Shown: positions 16,694-25,406, numbered from the stretch's first letter. The stretch is DNA of 61,945 nt from Pseudomonas entomophila (GCF_013523125.1 NZ_JAAMQJ010000028.1:1-61945); one strand, 5' to 3'. Program-made: numbers and translations. Notes: a model not told the origin generated them from the letters alone.

Positions 16694-17065
16694 ATGGACC
16701 CTTCCGATTTCGGCCCGGGCACAGCCACCTGGCTGGGCGGCACGGGCACCGTCCTGCTGGGCGGCTTTCTCTGGCTGCGCAAGTTCCTGTCCAAGGATGC
16801 CGCCGACCGGGCCATGGACACGGCCGACATCGGCGTGGTGCGGCGCCTCAACGAGCTGCTCGACTCCGAGCGCGAGGCGCGCCTGCAGGCCGAGGCGCGT
16901 GCCGATCAGTTCGCCAAGGAACGCAACGAACTGGCCGCCGCCGTGGGCCGCATGGAAGGCAAGATCGAAGCGCTGACCGGCCAGGTCGAGCGCCTGACCG
17001 AAAAGGTCACCACCCAGAGCGAAGAGATCGCCCGGCTGCGGCCGCGCATGGGAGGCAGCGCCTGA
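16694..17065 (+). CDS. holin-like membrane-anchored coiled-coil protein
   Basis: This 123-residue protein has a single N-terminal membrane segment (TATWLGGTGTVLLGGFLWL). It is followed by a long heptad-rich helix (LNELLDSEREARLQAEARAD onward to residue 115). A short membrane anchor plus coiled coil just before an endolysin is a common holin or holin-accessory layout in Pseudomonas phages and tailocins. The ATG at 16694 leaves the membrane segment near the N-terminus. Holin function is inferred from topology and position. Confidence 0.65.
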   Translation: MDPSDFGPGTATWLGGTGTVLLGGFLWLRKFLSKDAADRAMDTADIGVVRRLNELLDSEREARLQAEARADQFAKERNELAAAVGRMEGKIEALTGQVERLTEKVTTQSEEIARLRPRMGGSA

Positions 17066-17121
17066 TGGACCGATGTGCATTGCCGATGGCTGATGCTGAG
17101 ATTCTCAGCCCAAGCCGACGT

Positions 17122-17331
17122 TCAGCCTCTTCCATGAACAAGATCACCCAGTTGATGGATCACTTCCTTCATGGTCGGGCGTCGGTCATAGCAACCTGGC
17201 TGGTTCAAGGGGTAGGTATCACACGAAAGCGCGTTCGCGCTGGTTGAATCTTCCCCATATCCGCCGGAATAGTGACTGCAACCCGCCATCAAGCAGCTCG
17301 CGATTCCAAGTGCAAAGAATCCCTTTCTCAT
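17122..17331 (-). CDS. small lipoprotein inside the lysis island
   Basis: This 69-residue protein has a lipoprotein signal peptide (MRKGFFALGIASCLMAGC, lipobox cysteine at 18) and a short mature part with three more cysteines, no known domain. A strong ribosome site (GAAGGAGGCGGGTT) precedes the ATG. It is transcribed against the flanking holin-like and endolysin genes, so it is a separate insertion or a moron-type gene rather than part of the lysis operon. Confidence 0.6.
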   Translation of the reverse strand: MRKGFFALGIASCLMAGCSHYSGGYGEDSTSANALSCDTYPLNQPGCYDRRPTMKEVIHQLGDLVHGRG

Positions 17332-17390
17332 AACCCGCCTCCTTCTCGATGAGTAGAGATTGGACGAGCCCGCCTATGAAAAGACACATC

Positions 17391-17413
17391 AGCCCGCCCC
17401 GCGCGGACTTTTT
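17391..17413 (+). terminator. weak terminator-like hairpin before the endolysin gene
   Basis: AGCCCGC and GCGGACT pair with one mismatch, followed by TTTT. It ends about 20 bp before the endolysin ATG at 17432 and could attenuate transcription into it. Confidence 0.3.
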
Positions 17414-17431
17414 CACATCTGGAGAACACCC

Positions 17432-17875
17432 ATGACCGCACGCGGCATTCGCAACAACAACCCCGGCAACATCGACTACAACCCCCGCAACGCCTGGGTC
17501 GGCCAGCTTGGCCTGGAGGAGGGCGTGGCCAACCCGCGCTTCGCCCGCTTCGACTCCCCCGAGAACGGCATCCGCGCCCTGGGCAAGCTGCTGATCAACT
17601 ACCGCGGCAAGGACGGCCTGCCCGGTGTCGGCGGGCCGGGCATCGACACGGTACTCGAGACCATCGCCCGCTGGGCGCCGAGCAACGAGAACGATACCCA
17701 GGCCTATGCCCAGGCCGTGGCCACGCGTCTCGGGGGGCATCCCATGGCACCGATCGACATCCAGGATCCCGTCACCCTGCGCGGTATGGTGCTGGGCATC
17801 ATCGTCCATGAGAACGGCGGCAACCCGTACCTGCCGTCGGTCATCGACGAAGGTGTACGACGGGCGCTGGCATGA
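17432..17875 (+). CDS. phage-type endolysin (peptidoglycan hydrolase)
   Basis: This 147-residue protein begins MTARGIRNNNPGNIDYNPRN, the signature of the small endolysins found in Pseudomonas phages and tailocins and related to structural protein P5 of PRD1-type phages. It has no signal peptide, so it needs the upstream holin-like protein to reach the cell wall. A ribosome site (CTGGAGAACACC) supports the ATG at 17432. It overlaps the Rz-like gene by 4 bp (ATGA). Confidence 0.8.
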   Translation: MTARGIRNNNPGNIDYNPRNAWVGQLGLEEGVANPRFARFDSPENGIRALGKLLINYRGKDGLPGVGGPGIDTVLETIARWAPSNENDTQAYAQAVATRLGGHPMAPIDIQDPVTLRGMVLGIIVHENGGNPYLPSVIDEGVRRALA

Positions 17876-18408
17876 CCTGGCCAGTACGGACTGTTCTGCT
17901 GGCACTGGTGTTGACGTCCTGCTGGGGCGCTTACCAGCACGGTCGATCGGTGGCACGCGCCGAGGCTCAGGCTGCCTGGGCGCGGCGCGACAGCGATGAT
18001 CGCTTGGCCGAGGTCCGGGGCCAGCGCGAGGCGCGCCAGGAAGAACGACGACGCGCCCAGGCGCAGGAGGAGGCGAGGGCCCATGCACACGAACAACACC
18101 AGGTGGCTGACGCTGGCGCTGCTGGCGCCGATGCTGCTGGCCAGCGCTTGCAGCACGCCGCCGACCAGTTCGCCACCATCGTCCGTTGCCCCGGCACGGA
18201 TTCCGCCGCTGTCGCCCGAGGCCAGGCAGCCACCCGCGCTGCCCTGGTGCTCTCCGACTTGCTCGCACGGGCTGATGCGCGAGCGGGAGAATTGGCGAGG
18301 GCGTATGACCAGGCTCGAGTAGCAGGGCTGCAATGCGCTCGGGAATATGACGGGTTGAGCGAGTTTCACTCAAGTCACTTCAAGAGCGGCGGTTTCGACC
18401 GATCCTGA
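17872..18408 (+). CDS. Rz-like inner-membrane spanin subunit
   Basis: This 178-residue protein has an N-terminal membrane anchor (VRTVLLALVLTSCWGAY) and a long charged helical periplasmic part rich in Arg, Glu, Gln and Ala, as in phage Rz proteins that link the membranes in the last lysis step. It starts inside the endolysin stop (ATGA). A second gene, Rz1, is fully embedded in it in another frame, the classic spanin arrangement. Confidence 0.75.
   Translation: MTWPVRTVLLALVLTSCWGAYQHGRSVARAEAQAAWARRDSDDRLAEVRGQREARQEERRRAQAQEEARAHAHEQHQVADAGAAGADAAGQRLQHAADQFATIVRCPGTDSAAVARGQAATRAALVLSDLLARADARAGELARAYDQARVAGLQCAREYDGLSEFHSSHFKSGGFDRS
18083..18322 (+). CDS. Rz1-like outer-membrane spanin lipoprotein, nested in Rz
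   Basis: This 79-residue frame lies entirely inside the Rz-like gene, shifted by one. It has its own ribosome site (CAGGAGGAGGCGAGGGCC), a lipoprotein signal with lipobox LASAC (cysteine 23) and a proline-rich mature region starting STPPTSSPP. These are the three marks of an Rz1 outer-membrane spanin. The ATG at 18083 is preferred over the upstream in-frame start at 17996 because only it gives an N-terminal signal peptide. Confidence 0.75.
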   Translation: MHTNNTRWLTLALLAPMLLASACSTPPTSSPPSSVAPARIPPLSPEARQPPALPWCSPTCSHGLMRERENWRGRMTRLE

Positions 18409-18536
18409 TGCACTCAGAAGCAAAGGCTATCGTTTGATTCTAGAGGACGTGGTTTTACAGGCTTCCAGGACCAACTGCGGCACAGGGGCCGCTCCAGAAA
18501 GATCGCGCCCGTTTGCCAGGTCAGCAGTGTGGTCCA

Positions 18537-18571
18537 GCGTGTGGGAGCAGGCAAGCCCGCGCCCACAGGCC
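18537..18571. repeat. degenerate REP-like palindrome
   Basis: TGTGGGAGCAGGCAAGCCC followed by GCGCCCACAGG resembles the REP elements scattered between genes in P. putida-group genomes. Its outer arms CTGTGGG/CCCACAG type are complementary. It stands alone here. Confidence 0.4.
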
Positions 18572-18589
18572 AATGACCGGGATGAGCTG

Positions 18590-18802
18590 TCAGATGGCGC
18601 CATCGCCCGGATTCGGCCCGTCCCTGTCATCCACGTCGTACTTGCGCGTATTCGGGTCACGGGTGTTCTCGGCCGGGTGCCGCGAATCGACCGTGGACTC
18701 GACATGCGTTTCGGAAGTGGGATCGAACCCGGTTTCATTGTCGGTCGCGCCTGCCTTGCCTTTTTGCGAGATGTTGCCGGGTGCGTTGGGGTTGATGTCC
18801 AT
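18590..18802 (-). CDS. small acidic hypothetical protein
   Basis: This 70-residue hydrophilic protein (MDINPNAPGNISQKGKAGA...) is rich in Asp, Asn, Pro and Gly and appears disordered, with no membrane segment or known motif. It has a good ribosome site (ACTGGAGGCCGTC). The frame continues upstream to 18928 but without a better start. Small Asn/Pro-rich proteins of this kind are common in Pseudomonas; the function is not known. Confidence 0.5.
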   Translation of the reverse strand: MDINPNAPGNISQKGKAGATDNETGFDPTSETHVESTVDSRHPAENTRDPNTRKYDVDDRDGPNPGDGAI

Positions 18803-19149
18803 GACGGCCTCCAGTGAACGGCGCAGGGGGATCCGCGCGTTCAACTTGGAACCACGCTCAACGGTTAAGTGCCCTTGTGTTGATCGACGGTGGGCGTTGG
18901 ACAGTGCCGGTCGAAGGTAAAAACCCATGTCCTTCAGCCCCTTTGGTGACTCGACACAAAGATGATTGACGGCACCCGTCCATCGGCTTTGTCTCTATCT
19001 TGCTTCCGCTTTTCCTCGCCCGACGTAGGGCATTTCCCAAAGATCGTCCCGGCGGCCTGTTTGCATTGTGTAGCCGGCTGACGCTGCCTAGGCTTCGTTC
19101 CACCCAGCCCCCTGGGAACATCGATCACTGGAACACGAAGAGGCACACC
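18803..19149. other. gap upstream of the zinc-ribbon gene
   Basis: These 347 bases contain no credible gene. The plus-strand frame that runs into the next gene from 19000 lacks a ribosome site. The region probably carries the divergent promoters of the acidic protein (minus) and the zinc-ribbon protein (plus). I see no strong operator or hairpin. Confidence 0.3.
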
Positions 19150-20469
19150 ATGGCCGTCCGGTTGGACTTTCACACCACAGACCCCGAACAGATCGCATTG
19201 GCCAAACGCTATTGGGCGATGGACGAGGAGGGCCTGTTCCTGGAGCGGGTGCGTGACCTGCTGCCGTTTCGCGAGGTGACCCAGGCCGGTAGCCTGGCGG
19301 CCTACCTGCGCACGTTCTGCGAGACCTATGATGAAAACCAGGCATGCCCTCGCTGCGACGGGCCTGTGCGGATCAAGGGGCGCAGCGAGGCACGCCGGAC
19401 GTACCAGCCTGCCCGCACGGGCTGCCCTGATTGCCAGGCGCGTGAGCACCTCGCGCGCCTTCAGCGCGAAGCCGAGGAGCGCACCGCCCTGACCCAGAAG
19501 CTGGCGCCTTACCTCGAGCACCTGCAGACCCATACCGTGTGTTACGCCGAGCTGCCGGACGATGTGGTCCTGGTGCTCCAGGCCATCCGCGCCCTGATCG
19601 GCCCACGTTTGAGCCAGGGAACGTTCACCCGCGCGGACTGCAGCGAGCTGACCGCCCTGGGCGCGGATGACTTCATCGATCGGTTGTGCGAACAGGGCGT
19701 GCTGCTGGACGATCCCACGGTCATGCCCAGTGCCTATTTCCTGAAAGGGGACCAGGTGTGGGTCAAGAAGCACCAGGCGCGCTATCGGCTGTCGCCCGAC
19801 GCTGACCTGGGTCGCTCCGAGCAGGCGCTCGACGCCCTGATGGACCGCACCCTGTGCGACACGCAGGCGCTGACGCGTCTGTGGTTGGACTATGCCACCC
19901 AGGATGTACTGCGCTATCTGCAAGGGCAGTGCGACGTGCACAACCTGGTGCCAGAACCTGAGGCTGTCGACAAGCTGGTCGGTACGATCCGCCAGGCCCT
20001 GCACACCTACAGCGTGGCCCAGGTGTGGGCCATGAGCTGGAAGATCGTTCGGGATGCCGCGGCACTGGCCAGCCGCAGCTACTACAACCACGCCAAGGCG
20101 GCGGCGACATTGCCCGGCAAGCTGCGCAAGCAACTGGAGCTCGCCGAACCCAGCCATACACTGCGCAACCACTGGTCACGACCGGAACCGCACATCGCAG
20201 GTGCACTGGGCATGGTGTTCCTGGCACGCTTCGACATCGATGAGTACAGCACGGGTGATCAGGTGCTGGCGCTGTTCGCACAGCTGGGCCAGCGTGGTGA
20301 GCCCGAGGCTCGGCTGGAGGCCCTGGCCATCCGGTTCGTCACCGCCAGCCTGGCGCGTGCCACCGTACCCGCTGCCTTGCAGGCGTTCGCCGAGCATATC
20401 CGCGCCGGCCTGGAGGTGGAGGAGGCCTTGACGCAGACCATGCGGCGGCAGCCTGACGTGTTTGGCTGA
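19150..20469 (+). CDS. uncharacterised zinc-ribbon protein
   Basis: This encodes a 439-residue cytoplasmic protein with no signal or membrane segment. A four-cysteine ribbon (CPRCDG...TGCPDCQ) lies at about residues 66-93, followed by a charged helical linker (LARLQREAEERTAL) and a long helical C-terminal part containing VWAMSWKIVRDAAALASRSY. I do not recognise the family. The zinc ribbon suggests nucleic-acid or protein contact. The ATG at 19150 follows GAAGAGGCACACC; the frame upstream to 19000 looks non-coding. It is convergent with the copper two-component genes and close to the lysis island. Confidence 0.7.
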   Translation: MAVRLDFHTTDPEQIALAKRYWAMDEEGLFLERVRDLLPFREVTQAGSLAAYLRTFCETYDENQACPRCDGPVRIKGRSEARRTYQPARTGCPDCQAREHLARLQREAEERTALTQKLAPYLEHLQTHTVCYAELPDDVVLVLQAIRALIGPRLSQGTFTRADCSELTALGADDFIDRLCEQGVLLDDPTVMPSAYFLKGDQVWVKKHQARYRLSPDADLGRSEQALDALMDRTLCDTQALTRLWLDYATQDVLRYLQGQCDVHNLVPEPEAVDKLVGTIRQALHTYSVAQVWAMSWKIVRDAAALASRSYYNHAKAAATLPGKLRKQLELAEPSHTLRNHWSRPEPHIAGALGMVFLARFDIDEYSTGDQVLALFAQLGQRGEPEARLEALAIRFVTASLARATVPAALQAFAEHIRAGLEVEEALTQTMRRQPDVFG

Positions 20470-20488
20470 TGCAGCAGGCACGTCGGTC

Positions 20489-21847
20489 TCAGACCTGCGG
20501 CCATTCGAGAACGAACGTGGTCCAACCTGCCTCGCAGTGCGCCCGGACGCGTCCGCCATGGGCCTGAACGATGGAGCGGGTGATGGCCAGGCCCAGTCCG
20601 GCGTGCTCCTGCTGACCCTCCCGGCGCGCCGGGTCGACACGGTAGAAACGGTCGAATACACGCGGCAGCCGATCGGCCGAGATCGCCGGGCCGGTGTTGG
20701 CGATGCGTACGCGTGACAGGTCGTCGACGCTGTCCACCGTCACCACGACCTGCCCCTGGGCGGGCGTGAAGCGCAGAGCATTGTCCAGCACGTTGGAGAA
20801 CGCCCGGCGCAGCATGGGCCGATCGCCCGTCATCTCGCCCTGTCCCACCCGGCGCAGCTCGACCTCGCGTTCCTCGGCCAGGGGTGCGTAGAACTCCAGC
20901 AGCGCATCCAGCTCCTCGTGCAGCGCCAGTGGCTGACGCTGAGGCACCAGCAGGCCATGGTCCGACTTGGCCAGGTACAGCAGGTCGTTGACCAGTTGCG
21001 CCATCCATTGCAGCTCTTCCAGGTTGCCGTGCAGCGTTTCGCGGTAGGTTTCCAGGGATCGCGGCCGCGACAGCGTGACCTGGGTATGGGTCAGCAGGTT
21101 CGACAGAGGGGTGCGCAGTTCGTGGGCGATGTCGGCGGAGAACCCGGACAGGCGTTCGAACGCGTTTTCCAGGCGCGCCAGCATGGCGTTCACCGCCTCG
21201 GCCAGGCGGGCCAGTTCTTCGGGCAGGTGCGCCGCCGGCAAGCGTGTGGTCAGCGAGTGGGCCGATACGCCGGCGGCGATCCGTCCGATCTGGCGCAAGG
21301 GGCGCAGCCCGCGGCGTACGGCCCAGGCGCCCAGCAACGCGGTGGCCAGCGCGGACAACCCGACCGTGAGCCAGATCAGGCGCTGCATGTGTTGCAGAAA
21401 GTGCTGGTGGTGCGTGATGTCCAACAGCAGCGTCACCTGGGGGGATGCCGCTTCGCTAGGGCGCAAGGGCGCGGCGAGGCTGCGGTAGTCGATACCGCCG
21501 GCGTGCAAGGTCGTCAGGCCCGCGCCGGCAGGCGTGGCGGGCAGGTCAGGGCGGCTGTCGAACCACGGCGTGCCATCGCTGGCCTGGATACGCAGGGCCA
21601 GTTCGGCCGGATGCCCCAGGTCCTGGCGCAGCGCCGGCAGGTAGTCGGCAAGGTCCTCGGGCTGCTGCACGTTTGCCAGGCGGGTCACGATCGCGGTGAG
21701 ACGAGGGGACAGCCACTGCTGATCCAGCTCGATGAAGTGCTGTTCGCTGGCGCGGCTGAACAGCACGCCGGCCGTCAGCGATACCAGCGCGGTACAGGCG
21801 GCGAACAGCACGGCCAGGCGGCTGCCGAGGGACAGGCGATGGCTCAA
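20489..21847 (-). CDS. copS: copper/heavy-metal sensor histidine kinase, CopS-like
   Basis: This 452-residue membrane kinase has an N-terminal membrane segment, a periplasmic sensor region, a second membrane helix ([20 protein letters not shown]) and HAMP. The phospho-acceptor helix is [16 protein letters not shown] and the ATPase domain shows [14 protein letters not shown] and GLGLAI. It belongs to the heavy-metal CusS/CopS class. Its start overlaps the regulator's stop by 4 bp. A cupredoxin gene lies divergently beyond the regulator, which points to copper as the signal. Confidence 0.82.
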   Translation of the reverse strand: MSHRLSLGSRLAVLFAACTALVSLTAGVLFSRASEQHFIELDQQWLSPRLTAIVTRLANVQQPEDLADYLPALRQDLGHPAELALRIQASDGTPWFDSRPDLPATPAGAGLTTLHAGGIDYRSLAAPLRPSEAASPQVTLLLDITHHQHFLQHMQRLIWLTVGLSALATALLGAWAVRRGLRPLRQIGRIAAGVSAHSLTTRLPAAHLPEELARLAEAVNAMLARLENAFERLSGFSADIAHELRTPLSNLLTHTQVTLSRPRSLETYRETLHGNLEELQWMAQLVNDLLYLAKSDHGLLVPQRQPLALHEELDALLEFYAPLAEEREVELRRVGQGEMTGDRPMLRRAFSNVLDNALRFTPAQGQVVVTVDSVDDLSRVRIANTGPAISADRLPRVFDRFYRVDPARREGQQEHAGLGLAITRSIVQAHGGRVRAHCEAGWTTFVLEWPQV

Positions 21848-22524
21848 GACGCGCGTGCCTCCAGCACGTAGCCCATGCCACGCACGGTATGGATCAGCTT
21901 GTGTTCGTGCGGGTCGTCGATCTTGGCACGCAGGCGGCGAATGGCGACTTCGACCAGATTGGTGTCGCTGTCGAAATTCATGTCCCAGACCAGCGAGGCG
22001 ATCAACGACTTGGGCAGCACCTCGCCCCGTCGACGCAACAGCAGTTCGAGCAGCGCGAATTCCTTGGCGGTCAGCTCGACCCGCAGCCCTGCGCGTTCGA
22101 CCCGGCGGCGGATCAGGTCAAGGCGCAGGTCGGCCAGGCTCAAGGAGGGTTCCTGGGTGGGGGTGCTGCCACGCCTGAGCAGGGTGCGCACCCGCGCCAG
22201 CAGTTCAGCGAAGGCGAAGGGCTTGACCAGGTAGTCATCGGCACCCAGTTCCAGCCCGTGTACGCGGTCCTGCACCGCATCGCGGGCAGTCAGGAACAGT
22301 ACGGGCGTTTCCAGCCCGGCGCCGCGCACGGCCTGGAGGATCTGCCAGCCGTCGCGCCCGGGCAGCATCACGTCGAGGATCAACAGATCGTGTTCGCCGG
22401 TCAGCGCCAGGTGCAGGCCGGTGTCGCCATCGTCGGCCAGGTCGGTGACGAAGCCCGCTTCGCTCAGGCCTTGGCGCAGGTAGTGGCCGGTCTTGGGCTG
22501 GTCTTCGACGACTAGCAGTCTCAT
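21844..22524 (-). CDS. copR: OmpR-family response regulator, CopR-like
   Basis: This 226-residue regulator has a receiver with acidic pair E7-D8 (VVEDQ), phospho-acceptor D51 in [13 protein letters not shown] and the conserved lysine in YLVKPF. Its C-terminal winged helix is of the OmpR type ([21 protein letters not shown]). Sequence type and neighbours match CopR/CusR metal regulators. It is followed by its kinase (ATGA overlap) and is divergent from the cupredoxin gene. The intergenic region contains a candidate CopR box at 22614-22628. Confidence 0.85.
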   Translation of the reverse strand: MRLLVVEDQPKTGHYLRQGLSEAGFVTDLADDGDTGLHLALTGEHDLLILDVMLPGRDGWQILQAVRGAGLETPVLFLTARDAVQDRVHGLELGADDYLVKPFAFAELLARVRTLLRRGSTPTQEPSLSLADLRLDLIRRRVERAGLRVELTAKEFALLELLLRRRGEVLPKSLIASLVWDMNFDSDTNLVEVAIRRLRAKIDDPHEHKLIHTVRGMGYVLEARAS

Positions 22525-22613
22525 GGCAACGCTCGTGTCAGGGGCAGGGGGGCGAGGGTATCAGCCCGCGTCAGGGCCTCATGATACGCCAGGCGTCGAC
22601 GGCTGCGCGAAGC

Positions 22614-22628
22614 TGACAATCTTGTAAT
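22614..22628. promoter_or_regulatory. candidate CopR box between copR and the cupredoxin gene
   Basis: TGACAATCTTGTAAT fits TGACA-N5-GTAAT, the motif I recall for CopR of P. aeruginosa. It sits 70 bp upstream of the cupredoxin start and 90 bp upstream of copR, well placed to control both. Confidence 0.6.
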
Positions 22629-22697
22629 GCACGTGTCAGGTGGCTGCCAGGCTGGCCTGTCAGACTGTCGTCATTCCCCCGTTCTGGAGCGCGCTCG

Positions 22698-23159
22698 ATG
22701 AAATCCACGCTACTGGCCTGTGCGCTGACCCTGACCTGCACGGCGGCCATCGCCGACCCGGCGCACACCTACGCATTCGGCGAACCGGGCGACCCTGCCA
22801 AGGCCGACCGTACGGTCGAGGTGCTGCTCAAGGACATTGCGTTCGAGCCCGATCGGTTGCAGGTCAAGGCCGGCGAGACGGTCCGCTTCGTGCTGATCAA
22901 CCAAGGACAGCTGCCCCATGAATTCAACCTGGGCGACCAGGCCATGCACGTCGAGCACCAGAAGCAGATGCTGGCGATGGCAGGCCATGTACACGGCGGC
23001 ACGGCGCACGATCACGACGCCGCCAACACGGTGCTGGTCATGCCCGGCAAACGCGCCGAGCTGACCTGGACGTTCCGCGGCTCGGCGCCGATCGAGTTCG
23101 CCTGCAACGTGCCGGGGCATTACCAGGCGGGCATGGTCGGCCCTGTGACCATCGAGTGA
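22698..23159 (+). CDS. periplasmic cupredoxin-like copper protein
   Basis: This 153-residue protein has a Sec signal peptide (MKSTLLACALTLTCTAAIA) and one cupredoxin domain. Type-1 copper ligands can be read as the histidine in GQLPHEFNLG and the C-terminal C-x4-H-x4-M of CNVPGHYQAGM. A His/Met-rich loop (HVEHQKQMLAMAGHVHGG) adds metal-binding capacity. It is divergent from copRS and probably binds or detoxifies periplasmic copper, as CopI-type cupredoxins do. Ribosome site: TTCTGGAGCGCGCTCG. Confidence 0.82.
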   Translation: MKSTLLACALTLTCTAAIADPAHTYAFGEPGDPAKADRTVEVLLKDIAFEPDRLQVKAGETVRFVLINQGQLPHEFNLGDQAMHVEHQKQMLAMAGHVHGGTAHDHDAANTVLVMPGKRAELTWTFRGSAPIEFACNVPGHYQAGMVGPVTIE

Positions 23160-23225
23160 CGGCAGGTGCCAGCGCCGGGGGAAAACCCGGTAGAATGGCA
23201 CGTTTCGATTGACCAGGTCAGAGCC

Positions 23226-24059
23226 ATGCACCCTGCTGCCGAACACTCCCCGCTGGGCAAGACCAGCGAGTACGTCGCGACGTACACCCCGTCGCTGCTG
23301 TTCCCGATCCCCCGTGAGGCCAAGTGGTCCGAGCTGGGCGTCACCGCCCAGACCCTGCCGTGGCAGGGCGTCGACTACTGGAACTGCTTCGAGTTGTCCT
23401 GGCTGCTGCCATCCGGCAAGCCAGTGGTGGCCATCGGCGAGTTCGCCATCCCGGCCGACTCGCCGAACATCATCGAGTCCAAGTCCTTCAAGCTGTACCT
23501 GAATTCGCTGAACCAGACGGCCTTCGCTACCTCGGCCGCCGTCCAGGCCTGCCTCGAGCAGGACCTGTCGGCCGTGGCCGGCAAGCCGGTGCAGGTACGC
23601 ATCCGCAGCCTGGCGGACGTGGAGGCGCAGGGCTTCGTCGCTCTGCCGGGGCAGTGCATCGATGAACTGGACCTGGAGGTCAGTGACTACAGCGAACCCC
23701 GGCCTTCGCTGCTGCGCTGCGAGCCGAGTGCGGGTACGGAGGACGTGCTGCACAGCCACCTGCTCAAGTCCAACTGTCCGGTGACCCACCAGCCGGACTG
23801 GGGCAGCGTGGTGGTGCAGTACCGCGCCGAACGTCGCCTGGACCCGGCCAGCCTGCTGGCCTACCTGGTGAGCTTCCGCCAGCACTCGGATTTCCATGAG
23901 CAGTGCGTCGAGCGCATCTTCCTGGACCTTCAGCGCCTGCTCGAGCCGGCATCGCTCACGGTCTATGCGCGTTATGTGCGCCGGGGCGGGCTGGACATCA
24001 ACCCTTACCGCAGCACCGAAGCCCTGACGGTCGACAACGGACGACTGGCCAGGCAGTGA
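23226..24059 (+). CDS. queF: NADPH-dependent 7-cyano-7-deazaguanine reductase QueF
   Basis: This 277-residue long-form QueF reduces preQ0 to preQ1 in queuosine synthesis. The catalytic cysteine lies in [13 protein letters not shown]. The QueF motif region [15 protein letters not shown] is present, as is the C-terminal [12 protein letters not shown]. Length and both tandem T-fold halves are complete. The ATG at 23226 gives the usual N-terminus [22 protein letters not shown] at 23191 could be its -10. Confidence 0.92.
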   Translation: MHPAAEHSPLGKTSEYVATYTPSLLFPIPREAKWSELGVTAQTLPWQGVDYWNCFELSWLLPSGKPVVAIGEFAIPADSPNIIESKSFKLYLNSLNQTAFATSAAVQACLEQDLSAVAGKPVQVRIRSLADVEAQGFVALPGQCIDELDLEVSDYSEPRPSLLRCEPSAGTEDVLHSHLLKSNCPVTHQPDWGSVVVQYRAERRLDPASLLAYLVSFRQHSDFHEQCVERIFLDLQRLLEPASLTVYARYVRRGGLDINPYRSTEALTVDNGRLARQ

Positions 24060-24070
24060 CAGGCGCGCTG

Positions 24071-24092
24071 GCCGGGCCGTTACTGGCCCGGC
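24071..24092. terminator. bidirectional hairpin between queF and the DUF4404 gene
   Basis: GCCGGGCC-(GTTACT)-GGCCCGGC is a perfect 8-bp stem between convergent genes. There is no U tract on either side. Confidence 0.5.
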
Positions 24093-24098
24093 GCGGCG

Positions 24099-24368
24099 TC
24101 AGATGCCCATGCTGTGCAGGTGGGTCGCGATGTTGCGCAGCGTGGCGGTCAGGTCCGGGTGGGCGGCCTCGAAGCGTTCCACTGCCAGGTTGACCCCGTC
24201 GGCGATGTTCGAGTCCTGGGCCTGGGTCTCCGTCTCCAGCGCGAGCTGGGTCTCGATCTGCTCCATCAGCTCGTGCAGGTTGTCGCGTTCTTCGAACGAC
24301 AGAGGCGCATTGGTCTTCAACTGCTCGCGCAGGCTATCGAGTTGCTCTTGCAGTTCGCGGGCGGGCAT
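24099..24368 (-). CDS. DUF4404 family protein
   Basis: This 89-residue cytoplasmic helical protein begins MPARELQEQLDSLREQLK and contains RFEAAHPDLTATLRNIA, typical of the DUF4404 family in Pseudomonas. No catalytic residues are evident and the function is unknown. It is convergent with queF, with a hairpin between. A ribosome site (GGGAGACGCCCC) precedes the ATG. Confidence 0.75.
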   Translation of the reverse strand: MPARELQEQLDSLREQLKTNAPLSFEERDNLHELMEQIETQLALETETQAQDSNIADGVNLAVERFEAAHPDLTATLRNIATHLHSMGI

Positions 24369-24628
24369 GGGGCGTCTCCCTCAATGAAATGGTCACAGCC
24401 ATGGACCTCGCCGGCAGGACAAAGGTTCTTGCACGGCTGTTCACAGCGTATGCCAAGGCCAAGGGGTTTGCCTCGTTCGCCCGGTGCCAGGCGACCATCG
24501 GGCAGGTACGCGCCTCGCGGAAGATCATGACGTACAGGTAAAACTGTTCTCGAACCTCGCAGTCTTTATACTGATGCCTTATCAGCCACGCGCCCGGCGC
24601 GTGATCCGTGACTCGATGGAGATATGTT

Positions 24629-25336
24629 ATGCGTGCGATTGCTGCCGGCGTGATGCAGCGAATCACCCAGGCCTGCGTGTGTGCCGGCCTCGTCCTGGCG
24701 CCCTGGACGGCGAGCCAGGCGGCGACCGAAGACGATCCGTGGGAGGCGGTCAATCGCCCGATCTTCCAGTTCAACGACTTCCTCGACACCTATGCCTTGA
24801 AGCCGCTGGCCAAGGGGTACCAGGCCGTCACCCCGCAGTTCGTCGAAGACGGCATCCACAACGTCTTCAACAACCTGGGCGACGTCACCAACCTGGCCAA
24901 CAACGTCCTTCAGCTCAAGCCCTACGAAGCCGGTGTGGACACCGCGCGGCTCATCGTCAACACCACGTTCGGCCTGGGCGGCCTGATCGACGTCGGGACC
25001 CACATGGGCCTGACCCGCAGCGATGAGGACTTCGGCCAGACCCTGGGCTACTGGGGCGTCGGCAGCGGGCCGTACGTGGTGATTCCTTTCCTGGGGCCAA
25101 GCACCGTGCGCGATGCCGTAGCCAAGTACCCGGACACCTATACCCGACCCTATCGCTATGTCGACGACGTGCCGGTGCGCAATTCGGTGTTCGCGTTGAA
25201 CGTGGTCGATACCCGGGCCAACCTGCTGTCGGCCGAGAAGCTGATCACCGGCGACAAGTACATCTTCATCCGCAACGCCTATCTGCAGAATCGCGAATTC
25301 AGGGTCAAGGATGGCGAGGTCGAGGACGACTTCTAA
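24629..25336 (+). CDS. MlaA/VacJ family protein, without lipobox
   Basis: This 235-residue member of the MlaA (VacJ) family works with the Mla lipid-transport system at the outer membrane. Family segments are [20 protein letters not shown], LNNxxN-type core [13 protein letters not shown], and [16 protein letters not shown] with [18 protein letters not shown]. The N-terminus ends in ASQA before the mature part, a type-I cleavage site. No lipobox cysteine is present, although MlaA is normally a lipoprotein. The ATG at 24629 follows GATGGAGATATGTT; an upstream GTG at 24608 is less likely. Confidence 0.82.
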   Translation: MRAIAAGVMQRITQACVCAGLVLAPWTASQAATEDDPWEAVNRPIFQFNDFLDTYALKPLAKGYQAVTPQFVEDGIHNVFNNLGDVTNLANNVLQLKPYEAGVDTARLIVNTTFGLGGLIDVGTHMGLTRSDEDFGQTLGYWGVGSGPYVVIPFLGPSTVRDAVAKYPDTYTRPYRYVDDVPVRNSVFALNVVDTRANLLSAEKLITGDKYIFIRNAYLQNREFRVKDGEVEDDF

Positions 25337-25406
25337 ATCGTGCGAGCGGGCAGGGCGGCCTCGGCCGTGCCTGTCGCGCATCGACGCGGCGCCGTACGTG
25401 GAAACG

